Source: Paraburkholderia monticola (GTDB lineage Bacteria > Pseudomonadota > Gammaproteobacteria > Burkholderiales > Burkholderiaceae). From it: a DNA stretch of 64,000 nt. Below, piece after piece: positions 1 to 7,304 of this stretch (position 1 is its first letter; each line of letters opens with the position of its first letter). Below the pieces are notes generated by a model that searched no databases, was not told where the DNA came from, and saw only the letters and a list, made by a program, of their open reading frames with translations. The position numbers were made by a program, and so were the translations under genes. The stretch spans positions 124,001-188,000 of the forward strand of contig NZ_LRBG01000022.1 of NCBI RefSeq assembly GCF_001580545.1. The letters are read 5' to 3'.

Positions 1-484
1 GCAGCAGCACGCGCGGCTGCACCGCGAGCGCGCGCGCGAGCGCCACGCGCTGACGCTGGCCGCCCGACAGTTGATCGATCGGTTTGTCGGCATGCGCGGT
101 GAGCCGCATCATGCCGAGCAGTTCGTCGACGCGTTGCCGCGCGAGCGCGGCCGGCACACGCCTGATCTTCAAACCGTAGCCGATGTTGCCGCGCACCGTC
201 AGGTTCGGAAACAGCGCGTAGCTCTGGAACACCATGCCGACCGCGCGTTTTTCGATCGGCAGCGCGGTGACGTCGTCGTCGCCGAAAGCGATGCGGCCGC
301 CCGCGTCGGGCGTTTCGAGGCCCGCGATCAGACGCAGCGTCGTCGTCTTGCCACAGCCCGACGGTCCGAGCAGCACCAGGGTTTCGCCCGCGCCGATCGA
401 CAGATCGAGCGGTTCGAGCACGCGCGTGCCGCGAAACGTTTTGGCGCACTGCGTGAGCGTGATGGGAACCGAGGTCAGTTTCAT
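1..484 (-). CDS. phnT: ABC transporter ATP-binding subunit, 2-aminoethylphosphonate type (PhnT), partial
   Basis: Energises uptake of a phosphonate, probably 2-aminoethylphosphonate, together with the permeases and binding protein encoded just upstream. The frame reads from an ATG at 484 to the window edge, about 161 residues. It shows a Walker A motif (GPSGCGKTT, near residue 40), a Q-loop region (VFQSYALFPNLTV) and the ABC signature LSGGQRQRVALARAL near the truncated end. Walker B and the C-terminal regulatory part lie outside the window. The start overlaps the phnV stop in an ATGA arrangement, so the genes are translationally coupled. The nucleotide-binding family (PotA/FbpC-like) is certain; the substrate is inferred from the neighbouring genes. 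Confidence 0.85.
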   Translation of the reverse strand, partial: MKLTSVPITLTQCAKTFRGTRVLEPLDLSIGAGETLVLLGPSGCGKTTTLRLIAGLETPDAGGRIAFGDDDVTALPIEKRAVGMVFQSYALFPNLTVRGNIGYGLKIRRVPAALARQRVDELLGMMRLTAHADKPIDQLSGGQRQRVALARALAVQPRVLL

Positions 485-1437
485 GGCGTGTCGATGAGTT
501 TGGCGGGAGCGACGGCGGCGCGCTTTTTCGACGCGCTGCGCTGGCCGGTCGCATCGACGCCGAGCCATTGCATCGCGACGAGCAGCGGCATCGTCATGAT
601 CAGGAACAGGATCGTGTACGCGCTGCCGATCTCGATGCGCATCGAGGCGTAGGTATCGGCGAGGCCGACCGGCAGCGTCTTCGTGTCGGGCGTGTGCAGC
701 ATCCACGTGAGGTTGAATTCGCCGATCGACAGGGTGAGCACCGCGAGCGCGCCCGCGACGATGCCGGGCCGCGCGTTCGGCAGCACGATCGTCACGAAGC
801 GCGTGAAGAAGCTCGCGCCGAGGCTCGCCGCGCCTTCTTCGAGCGTGCGCAGGTCGCTGCTCGCGCAGACCGCCGCGACCGCGCGCACCATGAACGGCAG
901 CGTGAACACCACGTGGCCGACGACGATAAATGCCGCGCTCATGCGAAACGACGTGAAGCCGCCATAGATCACGAGCAGTGCGAGCGCCGAGGCGAGGCCG
1001 GGCAGCGCGATCGGCAGCACCAGAAACTCTTCGACGATGCGCGCGAAGCGCGTCTTGCTGCGCGCCAGCGCATAGCCGGCGGGTACGCCGGTCAGCAGCG
1101 TGACGACGAGCGTCGCCGCGGCCACTTCGAGCGATAGCCACACCGAGTCGTGATACTGCGTCCACACTTCGACGAGCCAGCGCAGCGTGAGCCCGCTCGA
1201 CACGCCCTTGAAGTAGTTGACCGTCAGCCCTGCCTCGATCGACATGACGACCGGCACGATCAGGAATGCGCACAGCAGCAAGGTGACGAACCATTGACCG
1301 GCGGCGAGCCAGCTTCGCGAGGAAGGCCACGTGCGTCGCGCGCGCGGTCCCGCCGCCGGCTGTGACGGCGAGGAGGGCGAGGAGGGCGAGGAGGGCGAGG
1401 AGGGTGAAGAGGCCGTGATCGAGTCCATAGGTTTCAT
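481..1437 (-). CDS. phnV: ABC transporter permease, 2-aminoethylphosphonate type (PhnV)
   Basis: One of the two inner-membrane permeases of the phosphonate importer, 318 residues. After a Ser/Pro-rich cytoplasmic N-terminus it has about six hydrophobic segments and the binding-protein-dependent permease EAA loop (EEGAASLGAS...IVLPNARPGI) that contacts PhnT. The start is the ATG at 1437, which overlaps the phnU stop (ATGA); the open frame continues upstream only as a shadow inside phnU. The odd feature is the N-terminus: residues about 9-23 are repeated Ser-Pro-Ser triplets encoded by a 9-bp tandem repeat, which is unusual for this family and may vary in copy number. The phosphonate substrate is inferred from the operon. 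Confidence 0.85.
   Translation of the reverse strand: MKPMDSITASSPSSPSSPSSPSSPSQPAAGPRARRTWPSSRSWLAAGQWFVTLLLCAFLIVPVVMSIEAGLTVNYFKGVSSGLTLRWLVEVWTQYHDSVWLSLEVAAATLVVTLLTGVPAGYALARSKTRFARIVEEFLVLPIALPGLASALALLVIYGGFTSFRMSAAFIVVGHVVFTLPFMVRAVAAVCASSDLRTLEEGAASLGASFFTRFVTIVLPNARPGIVAGALAVLTLSIGEFNLTWMLHTPDTKTLPVGLADTYASMRIEIGSAYTILFLIMTMPLLVAMQWLGVDATGQRSASKKRAAVAPAKLIDTP
1367..1411. repeat. 9-bp tandem repeat inside phnV
   Basis: Four perfect copies of GGCGAGGAG (1367-1402, plus-strand reading) followed by a degenerate fifth copy. Read on the coding strand it gives Ser-Ser-Pro repeats near the PhnV N-terminus. The unit is a multiple of three, so slippage would change length without breaking the frame. 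Confidence 0.85.
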
Positions 1438-2258
1438 GCGCTCGCCGCCACGCCCGAGCCGCTCGCGCTGCGCGCCAGCGCCAGCACCGCCCACGTGACG
1501 ATGCCGAGCACGATCGACAGCCCCGCGGCCGTCACCATGTTCGCGTTCAGCGTGAACTCGGTATAGATGGTCATCGGCAGCACGTCGATGTCGGTGGCGA
1601 GCGTGAACGCCGTGCCGAAGGCGCCCATCGCGGTCGCGAAGCACACGGCGCCCGCCGCGATCAGACCGGGCGACAGCGCCGGCAGCACGATGTCGCGCAT
1701 GATCCGCCACGGCGACGCGCCGAGCGAGCGGGCGGCCTCTTCGAGCGAGGCATCGAGCTTGCTCGCCGAGGCCATCACGGTGACGATCACGCGCGGAATC
1801 GAGAAGTACAGGTAGCCGAGAAAGAGGCCGCTCATCGAATACGCGAACACCCAGCGATCGCCGGCGAGTTTCAGCGACAACGCGCCGATCAGCCCCTGAC
1901 GTCCCGCCAGCATGATGACCATGAAGCCCACGACGACGCCCGGAAACGCGAGCGGAAAGGTCAGCAGGGCGAGCAGCGTGCGTTTGCCCGCAAACTCGCG
2001 ACGCGCGAGCAGCAGTCCCGCTATCACCGACAGCACCAGCGTGGCCGCCGTGACCGCCGCCGACAGCACGACGGTCGAACCCAGGCTCGACATGTAGCGC
2101 GGATTGGTCAGCATCGCGCGATAGGTCGCGAACGGGTGGCCGCCGCCGGAGAGTTGCGCGAGCGCGCCCATCGGCAGCAGCCAGAAGGCGATGAACACCG
2201 CGAGCGCGGGCGCGAGCAACGCAATGCGCCAGCGCAGCGGGAACGTGACGTCGTTCAA
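1434..2258 (-). CDS. phnU: ABC transporter permease, 2-aminoethylphosphonate type (PhnU)
   Basis: First permease of the phosphonate importer, 274 residues, inner membrane. It has an N-terminal membrane segment (LLAPALAVFIAFWLLP), further hydrophobic helices and the EAA loop (EEAARSLGASPWRIMRDIVLPALSPG) for docking the ATPase. I place the start at TTG 2258, whose bases overlap the TGA stop of phnS (TTGA), matching the tight coupling of the rest of the operon. No in-frame ATG gives a sensible N-terminus, since upstream sequence is phnS read in another frame. The family is secure; the substrate is inferred from the phnS neighbour. Confidence 0.83.
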   Translation of the reverse strand: MNDVTFPLRWRIALLAPALAVFIAFWLLPMGALAQLSGGGHPFATYRAMLTNPRYMSSLGSTVVLSAAVTAATLVLSVIAGLLLARREFAGKRTLLALLTFPLAFPGVVVGFMVIMLAGRQGLIGALSLKLAGDRWVFAYSMSGLFLGYLYFSIPRVIVTVMASASKLDASLEEAARSLGASPWRIMRDIVLPALSPGLIAAGAVCFATAMGAFGTAFTLATDIDVLPMTIYTEFTLNANMVTAAGLSIVLGIVTWAVLALARSASGSGVAASA

Positions 2259-3337
2259 TGCATCACCTGCAGATAGCGCTCGCCGAAGGCCGACTGCTTG
2301 TCGGCCATCTTCGCGAAGTCGACCGGCTTGGCACGCGCGTAGTCGCTCGCGGGCAGGAACTGCGCGGCGGTCTCGGCGCTCATCGCGCTCGCGCGCACCG
2401 GCCGCAGATACGCCTGCGCCCACAGCTTCTGGCCTTCGTCGGACAGCACGAAATCGAGCACCTTCTTGCCGTTCGCTTCGTGCGGCGCGCCCTTCACGAG
2501 GCTCATCACGTACGGCACCGAGATCGTGCCTTCCTTCGGAATCACGAACTCGACGTTCGCGAGATCCTTGTACTTCGCGCGATACGCGTCGAAGTCGTAG
2601 TCGAGCAGGATCGGAATTTCGCCGGACAGCACGCGCGCGTACGCGGTCTGCTTCGGCACGATCGGCGCGTTCGCCTTCAGCTTCCTGAACCAGTCGAGGC
2701 CCGGCTCGAAGTTCTCGAGCGTGCCGCCGAGCGCCTGGTTCACCGCGACCGCGCCCGCATAGCCGACGAACGCGCTCGACGGATCGAGGTAGCCGATCAT
2801 GCCTTTGTATTCGGGCTTCAGCAGATCGGCCCACGAACGCGGCACCGGCTTGCCTTCGAGCGCGTCCTTGTTGACGAAGAAGCCGAGCGTGCCCGAGTGG
2901 ATCGTGAACCAGTAGCCTTGCGGGTCTTTCAGGCCGGCGGGGATGTCGTCCCAGTGCGCGGGCTTGTACGGCTGGATCACGCCCTTGTCCTTCGCCTGGA
3001 AGGCCGACGACACGCCGAGATACACCACGTCGGCGACCGGGCTTTTCTGCTCGGCCATCAATTGCGCGATCGATTGCCCCGAGTTCTTGTTGTCGAACGG
3101 CACGCGAATGCCGGTCTTCTGCTGGATCGCCTTGATCTGGCTCGCCCAGTCGGCCCATTCGGGCGGGCAGTTGTAGCAGATCGCGGTTTCGTCGGCACGC
3201 GCGGCTTGCGGCGCGAGCGTGACGAGCGCCGCGCCCGCGACGAGCACGCTCGCCGGCAGCGCGGTCGCGGCGGCGCGTGCGAGTTTTTGCCAGAGCGGCT
3301 TGAGCGGGGACGCAAAGCGTGAGGTCGAGCGGGTCAC
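2255..3337 (-). CDS. phnS: Periplasmic 2-aminoethylphosphonate-binding protein (PhnS)
   Basis: Solute receptor of the importer, 360 residues, of the iron/thiamine/phosphonate-type binding-protein family. A Sec signal runs over roughly residues 14-48, with a likely cut after AARA before DETAICYNCPPEW. The mature part has the expected two-lobe pattern (VADVVYLGVSS, GYWFTIHSGTLGFFVN, IPKEGTISVPYVMSLVKGAPH). The GTG at 3337 is chosen because a strong AAGGAG lies 7 nt upstream; the frame extends to 3430 without a ribosome site. It is first of the tightly coupled phnSUVT set, 109 bp after the LacI gene on the same strand. The specific ligand cannot be read from sequence alone. Confidence 0.82.
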   Translation of the reverse strand: MTRSTSRFASPLKPLWQKLARAAATALPASVLVAGAALVTLAPQAARADETAICYNCPPEWADWASQIKAIQQKTGIRVPFDNKNSGQSIAQLMAEQKSPVADVVYLGVSSAFQAKDKGVIQPYKPAHWDDIPAGLKDPQGYWFTIHSGTLGFFVNKDALEGKPVPRSWADLLKPEYKGMIGYLDPSSAFVGYAGAVAVNQALGGTLENFEPGLDWFRKLKANAPIVPKQTAYARVLSGEIPILLDYDFDAYRAKYKDLANVEFVIPKEGTISVPYVMSLVKGAPHEANGKKVLDFVLSDEGQKLWAQAYLRPVRASAMSAETAAQFLPASDYARAKPVDFAKMADKQSAFGERYLQVMH

Positions 3338-3415
3338 TGCGGATCTCCTTGGTCGAGCCCATGCAACTCTGTTGCGGGCGTGTGTGTGTTGCGCGAGTGG
3401 GTGACGAAATCTGTG

Positions 3416-3431
3416 CATGCGCTTGCGCATG
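3416..3431. promoter_or_regulatory. Inverted repeat between the lacI-type gene and phnS
   Basis: CATGCGC-TT-GCGCATG, a perfect 7-2-7 inverted repeat in the 109-bp gap, about 80 bp upstream of the phnS start. It could be an operator or a short hairpin in the intercistronic mRNA. Its half-sites differ from the CGTTTGC-like palindromes upstream of the regulator gene. Confidence 0.4.
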
Positions 3432-3446
3432 GCGTCATGCAGCTTC

Positions 3447-4541
3447 TTATGCGAACGGCTTTTCCGTGGCTGCCGGGGCGGCTAGTCCATAGGCTGGCGA
3501 CGCTCGGTCGAGATCCACCTGCGAGGCGAGTGCCGTGATCGTTGCGCCTTCGCGCACGCTGTGCGGCAAGGTCAATGCCAGCGAGGTCGCGGCGAAGCCG
3601 CGATCCTCGCGTGCGCCGCCGATGCGCGCGAGCAGACGCTGCCACGCCGCGCAGCCGATCTCGCGATTCGGCGCGCAGATACTCGCGAGCGCCGGCGACA
3701 GCAGCTCGCCCATCGCGAGGCCGTCGAAGCCGAGAATCGACATGTCCTGAGGAATCGACAGACGCGCGCGCCGCAGGCCGCGCATCACGACCATCGCGAG
3801 CAGGTCGTTGCTGCAGAAGAGGGCGGTCGGACGGTTTGCGCCGTGCGTCAGGTGCGCGAGCACCGACGGCGCGAGTTCTTCCGCGTTGAAGTCGACTTCG
3901 AGCGCGGGGGCCGGCGTGAGGCCAGCCTGCTGCATCGCCTGGGTATAGCCGAGATGCCGCTGACGCGCGCGATCCGACGCCGCGAACGAGCCAGCCAGCA
4001 TCAGGATGCGGCGGTGGCCGTGCGCGATGAGGCGGCGCACGCCGTCGTAGGCGGCGAGGCGATTGTCGACCGACACCGACGGGCGCCGCACCGTGTCGTT
4101 GTGCATCAGCACGTAGAGCAGGCCGTCGCGGTCGAGCTGGTCGAGCAGCGGATGGGTGTCGGCATCGGCGACCGTCAGGATCAAGCCCTCGACGCGATGC
4201 TCGCGCAGCGTTTCGATCGCGTGACGTTCACGGTCCACGTCGTACTGCGTGGTCATCAGCATCAGCCGATAGCCTTGCGCGGACGCGAGATCGTCGATGC
4301 CCTGCAGGCATTCGGCGAACACCGGGTTCGCGAGCGTCGGCAGAACGACGCCGATCAGGCGGGTGCGCTCGCCGCGCAATTGCCGGCCGAGCGGGCTCGG
4401 ACGGAAGTTCAGCGCGTCGATCGACTGGCGTACCTTGTCGAGCGTGATGGGGTTCACGGTATGCGGCGCGTTGATCGCGCGCGACACCGTGGCGATGGAA
4501 AAGCCCGCGTGGGCGGCGACATCCTTGATCGTCGGCGTCAT
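3447..4541 (-). CDS. LacI-family transcriptional regulator
   Basis: DNA-binding repressor or activator, 364 residues. The N-terminal LacI helix-turn-helix is clear (TIKDVAAHAGFSIATVSRAINAP, residues 3-25) with a hinge helix near residues 48-57 (PSPLGRQLRG). The rest is a periplasmic-binding-protein-like effector domain (LIGVVLPTLANPVFAECLQG through ILGFDGLAMGELLSP). Start ATG 4541 puts the HTH at the very N-terminus, as usual in the family; the open frame extends further upstream but adds non-homologous residues over the operator region. It is co-directional with phnSUVT and probably controls it. LacI-like palindromes lie just upstream of its start and at 4736-4749, which suggests autoregulation and perhaps control of the divergent cassette. 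Confidence 0.9.
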   Translation of the reverse strand: MTPTIKDVAAHAGFSIATVSRAINAPHTVNPITLDKVRQSIDALNFRPSPLGRQLRGERTRLIGVVLPTLANPVFAECLQGIDDLASAQGYRLMLMTTQYDVDRERHAIETLREHRVEGLILTVADADTHPLLDQLDRDGLLYVLMHNDTVRRPSVSVDNRLAAYDGVRRLIAHGHRRILMLAGSFAASDRARQRHLGYTQAMQQAGLTPAPALEVDFNAEELAPSVLAHLTHGANRPTALFCSNDLLAMVVMRGLRRARLSIPQDMSILGFDGLAMGELLSPALASICAPNREIGCAAWQRLLARIGGAREDRGFAATSLALTLPHSVREGATITALASQVDLDRASPAYGLAAPAATEKPFA

Positions 4542-4550
4542 CGGTTTCGG

Positions 4551-4579
4551 ATCCGCTGTAAACGTTTTCGTTTGCGGAT
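4551..4579. promoter_or_regulatory. Probable LacI-type operator next to the regulator start
   Basis: An imperfect dyad, ATCCGC...AAACG-TTTT-CGTTTGCGGAT, begins 10 nt upstream of the LacI gene start. The AAACG/CGTTT core resembles the perfect palindrome at 4736-4749, and another AACGTT element follows at 4586-4591. Its position fits autorepression. Confidence 0.45.
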
Positions 4580-4735
4580 TATCGGGAACGTTTGTGACCT
4601 GGGGATGAATGCGCTCCGGCGCGACTCCGCCGGTTCCGACCACCGTATCGCGCGGAGAATTTCTGCTTCCGCAGGCCGGGTTGGCTCGTAGATCTTTCGT
4701 CGACTTCCGGCTTCGCGGGTTGACTTTTCCTATTT

Positions 4736-4749
4736 CGCAAACGTTTGCG
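4736..4749. promoter_or_regulatory. Perfect LacI-type palindrome
   Basis: CGCAAACGTTTGCG is a 14-bp perfect palindrome with the central CG typical of LacI-family operators. It lies about 195 bp upstream of the LacI gene and about 70 bp upstream of the divergent lipoprotein gene, so it could serve either or both. Confidence 0.6.
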
Positions 4750-4819
4750 CGTTCGCTCTCAAGTTGGCCTCTTGCCGGCCGTCAACGTCCATATGACCTG
4801 AATACCCATGGAGTCACCC

Positions 4820-5197
4820 GTGAAGTGGATGGCGTATTTTCTTGCTCTACTTGTCGTGAGCGGCTGCGCGCAATTGCCGCCGGCCAATACTGTGCAAAGC
4901 GACAAGCCGGCTGTGTCGACCGACGTCATCAGCTTTCAGATTCCCGCCGACGCATTGGGCGCGCGTGATCCGCAGCTGAGCGCGGTGCTGGCCAAGGCGG
5001 GTGCGCTCGCCGCGGCGCAAAAGCAGCCGACCACGATCCTCGTCACGGCGCTCGGTCAGGACTTCCCCTATATCAATCAGGCGATCTGGAAAGGGGTGCC
5101 CGCGCAGCACGCTGCCCGGTTGGACCTGCAGAACCTGACGGCCGGTCCGAACCAGCCGTACAGCGTGTCGATCAAGCCGATGCAATCAGGAAGCTAA
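4820..5197 (+). CDS. Small predicted lipoprotein
   Basis: Function unknown. 125 residues beginning with a lipoprotein signal: a Lys, a hydrophobic core (MAYFLALLVV) and the lipobox VSGC, so the mature protein should be lipid-anchored at Cys16. I chose the GTG at 4820 because GGAG sits 6 nt upstream; an in-frame ATG at 4808 without a ribosome site would add four residues. The mature part is Ala/Gln-rich and ends in Lys-Pro-Met-Gln. The next gene starts 3 bp after its stop, forming a cassette of lipoprotein, secreted protein and lytic transglycosylase, which suggests a job in the cell envelope or a pilus/secretion apparatus. No homologue is recognised with certainty. Confidence 0.75.
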   Translation: MKWMAYFLALLVVSGCAQLPPANTVQSDKPAVSTDVISFQIPADALGARDPQLSAVLAKAGALAAAQKQPTTILVTALGQDFPYINQAIWKGVPAQHAARLDLQNLTAGPNQPYSVSIKPMQSGS

Positions 5198-5200
5198 GCC

Positions 5201-5545
5201 ATGCGCCGTATTCTCGTGACCGTCGCGGCGCTGCTGCTTGCGTCGACCGTGTGGGCTGGCCAGCAGGGTCCGGGCGCGACGCCCGCGCTCGCCAGCCCGC
5301 AGACCGTTGCACTCGCCACGCCCGCCGCCGACAGGGTCTATCCGCCGCTGCCATCGCTGACGATGCTGCCAGCTTCCGCCGATGAGGACGACGATGCGCC
5401 GCCGCGTCCGTCCGCGAAGAAAAAGAAAACGCGCCGCAGCGAGCCGAGGATCAGCATGCCTCTCGCGCGTCTGGTCGTGTCGGAGCAGTCGCGCGCCTAT
5501 CTGAAGGACGTCGAGCGGCAGATCGACGTGGCGTCCGCACGATGA
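5201..5545 (+). CDS. Hypothetical secreted protein
   Basis: 114 residues, function not recognised. It has a clear Sec signal (RRILVTVAALLLASTVWA, cut before GQQG). A Pro/Ala-rich stretch follows, then an acidic patch (DEDDD, about residue 61), a basic patch (KKKKTRR, about 74-80) and a possibly helical C-terminus (SMPLARLVVSEQSRAYLKDVERQ). The acidic-basic switch suggests a flexible linker rather than an enzyme. It follows the lipoprotein gene by 3 bp, and its stop overlaps the start of the lytic transglycosylase gene (ATGA), so the three are translated together. An accessory envelope role is inference from this linkage. Confidence 0.72.
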   Translation: MRRILVTVAALLLASTVWAGQQGPGATPALASPQTVALATPAADRVYPPLPSLTMLPASADEDDDAPPRPSAKKKKTRRSEPRISMPLARLVVSEQSRAYLKDVERQIDVASAR

Positions 5546-6027
5546 GGGGCGCCCCGGTGACGGAGCGACGCTCCCCGCGCACGGCATCCGTATGGATGGC
5601 CGGTGTTGCGCTCGGTCTATTCGCGCTGTGCGGCGCCGCTCGCGCCGACGATTGCTTCGAGCAGGCGGGCACGTATCAGGGCGTCAATCCGCTTGTGCTG
5701 CGGGCGGTCGCATGGCGTGAATCGAAAGGGGATGCCGCCGCGATCAACCGCAACGCCAATGGCTCGATCGACGTGGGGCAACTGCAGATCAATTCAGTTC
5801 ATTTTCCGGAACTGGCGAAGCAGGGCATCCCGCATCGCGCCCTGACCGATCCGTGCATTAACGTCTATGTGGCCGCGTGGCTGCTGAAGCAGAAGATGGT
5901 GCGCTATGGCAATACGTGGCGCGCCATTGGCGCGTATCACTCGGAGTCGCCGAAGGAGCGCAATGCCTACGCGCGCAGCATTCAGCAGATACTCGTGAAT
6001 TGGGGGGTGTTGCAGGCGCAGCCTTGA
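5542..6027 (+). CDS. Lytic transglycosylase, IagB/IpgF/VirB1-like
   Basis: Peptidoglycan-cleaving enzyme of the SLT family, 161 residues. After an N-terminal signal (MAGVALGLFALCGAARA) the catalytic domain shows the expected marks: catalytic Glu60 in WRESKGD, the DVGQLQINS motif (matching GLMQIN), and AIGAYHS. Small enzymes of this type open the wall locally for secretion systems, pili or conjugation machines (IagB, IpgF, BfpH, VirB1). The start overlaps the preceding stop (ATGA). No secretion or pilus genes are visible nearby, so its partner system is either elsewhere or consists only of the two small exported proteins encoded just upstream. Confidence 0.88.
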   Translation: MRGAPVTERRSPRTASVWMAGVALGLFALCGAARADDCFEQAGTYQGVNPLVLRAVAWRESKGDAAAINRNANGSIDVGQLQINSVHFPELAKQGIPHRALTDPCINVYVAAWLLKQKMVRYGNTWRAIGAYHSESPKERNAYARSIQQILVNWGVLQAQP

Positions 6028-6167
6028 GGAGGCATGCAATTTCAGTGCGTGCAAGTCTTGGGGGCAATAATGCGAACCCTCATGCAGATGGCTTGGGACA
6101 AATGCGAAGATCGCCTGCGTGGACGCACCCGACAGCATGAAACGGGCCACGCGCGGCGATAGGTGAA

Positions 6168-6461
6168 CTACTCGCTCAGTAGACGCTTCAACTTACCAAG
6201 GAAAGACGCGGTCGTGTGGCCCCATAGCGGAGGATCAACGAAAAGTCCATAGGCAGCTTCAAAGGAAGCATCCAATTCGCGAGAATTATCGGAAAGGAAT
6301 CTGTCGATTTCATGTTGCAACGTTGAACGCGCTGCCGGATCGCTTTCGCTTCTGTACAAGGCAAAAATCTCCTCTATGGTATTTCCCCACAAAGAGAAAT
6401 CTTCTCCAAAATAAATCTGAATGAAATTCGATAATTCCGGATATTTGTCGGTCTGTTCCAT
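6168..6461 (-). CDS. Probable CdiI-type immunity protein
   Basis: 97 residues, acidic, cytoplasmic, no signal peptide. It begins 6 bp after the toxin gene in the same direction, the standard order for toxin-immunity pairs. The pattern (YPELSNFIQIYFGEDF near the N-terminus, LWGNTIEEIF, a helical middle, WGHTTASFLGKLKRLL at the end) resembles small CdiI-family immunity proteins. The gene looks AT-richer than its neighbours, as is common for acquired immunity genes. It should bind and block the RNase domain encoded next door. The family call rests on recognition and context; immunity function is inferred. Confidence 0.72.
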   Translation of the reverse strand: MEQTDKYPELSNFIQIYFGEDFSLWGNTIEEIFALYRSESDPAARSTLQHEIDRFLSDNSRELDASFEAAYGLFVDPPLWGHTTASFLGKLKRLLSE

Positions 6462-6467
6462 AAGGCT

Positions 6468-7304
6468 TCACTTGATCAAATAGGCAGTGATAATGTAATA
6501 CGGCATACCGTTATATTGTTGCCTTTGCAGGAACATTCGAACCTTGCCAAGTTCGATCATTTCCCCAGTTTTCCGGACTAAGCCATATCCCACGTTGCGC
6601 CCTGTATCACCGACCAACGGAAGCCTGTTCGCACCATTGCTCGCCCGTGCCCACGCTCTGATGGTCGATGCGTTTTGTTGCATCACCTGAGAAATAGCCC
6701 ATTCTGCCATTGCCAGATTGCGGAATGACGTAACCATTGCGAGTTCAGTCTCGCGTGCGAGCCTCGCTTGCAGCCATGCCTTATCTTTTCCAACGTGTTT
6801 ATCGATAGTGTGTCCACCGATGCGGCTGCCCTCTCTCGCTTCGTGATCTACCAGCTTGATCCGGCCCATCGTGATCTGGGACGCCCGCACTGCCTTGATC
6901 GAGCTCGCAACGCCTACCGACACGGCAATATCAAGCGACAGGCCGATATTGTCGGCCATGTCGGGACTGACCTTCATCGCCTCAGCCAGCTTCGTCGTAC
7001 CCTGCCGGGTGAGGGAGTCAGTATCGCGTCCCGTCCAGACCTGACGCAGGCCAGCCGCAGCCGAGTCAGAACCATGTGCGCCGAACACAATGCACCCGGC
7101 CTTGCTTGCCATCGTCGGTTCTGGCATCACACACAGCGCCCCGGCTCCGACCATTTCGAGCAGGCCACCGACGAGTTGCAAACCGCCCCATAGCCGTTTG
7201 GAAAGCATTTCCGTGGGGCTGATCGACTGGCGGGTTAGCACCGCCGCCAGTTGAGGCGCACTAAGCACGACGCGCACACCGTCCGAATCCTGTTGATACG
7301 CCAT
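6468..7304 (-). CDS. Polymorphic toxin with C-terminal CdiA-CT RNase A-like domain
   Basis: 278 residues. The C-terminal half (about 155-278) matches the bacterial CdiA-CT RNase A-like domain. It has the hallmark HTIDKHVGKDKAWLQARL with His165, His170 and Arg181, and the terminal IITAYL with Thr273 and Tyr275, corresponding to the catalytic His/Arg/Thr/Tyr set described for the Yersinia kristensenii CdiA toxin. The N-terminal half lacks a signal, VENN motif, Rhs or hemagglutinin repeats. Instead it has a Gly-rich hydrophobic stretch (about 39-60), a Cys pair (58, 71) and a second hydrophobic patch (119-137), which may be a delivery or trafficking domain. The predicted activity is RNA cleavage in a target cell. 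The delivery route, perhaps type VI secretion, is unknown. Confidence 0.82.
   Translation of the reverse strand: MAYQQDSDGVRVVLSAPQLAAVLTRQSISPTEMLSKRLWGGLQLVGGLLEMVGAGALCVMPEPTMASKAGCIVFGAHGSDSAAAGLRQVWTGRDTDSLTRQGTTKLAEAMKVSPDMADNIGLSLDIAVSVGVASSIKAVRASQITMGRIKLVDHEAREGSRIGGHTIDKHVGKDKAWLQARLARETELAMVTSFRNLAMAEWAISQVMQQNASTIRAWARASNGANRLPLVGDTGRNVGYGLVRKTGEMIELGKVRMFLQRQQYNGMPYYIITAYLIK

Noticed and set aside
1434..3362. 642-residue continuous frame running through phnS and phnU
   Set aside because: Only the C-terminal 274 residues are protein-like (PhnU). The upstream part is phnS read in the wrong frame; no fusion is implied.
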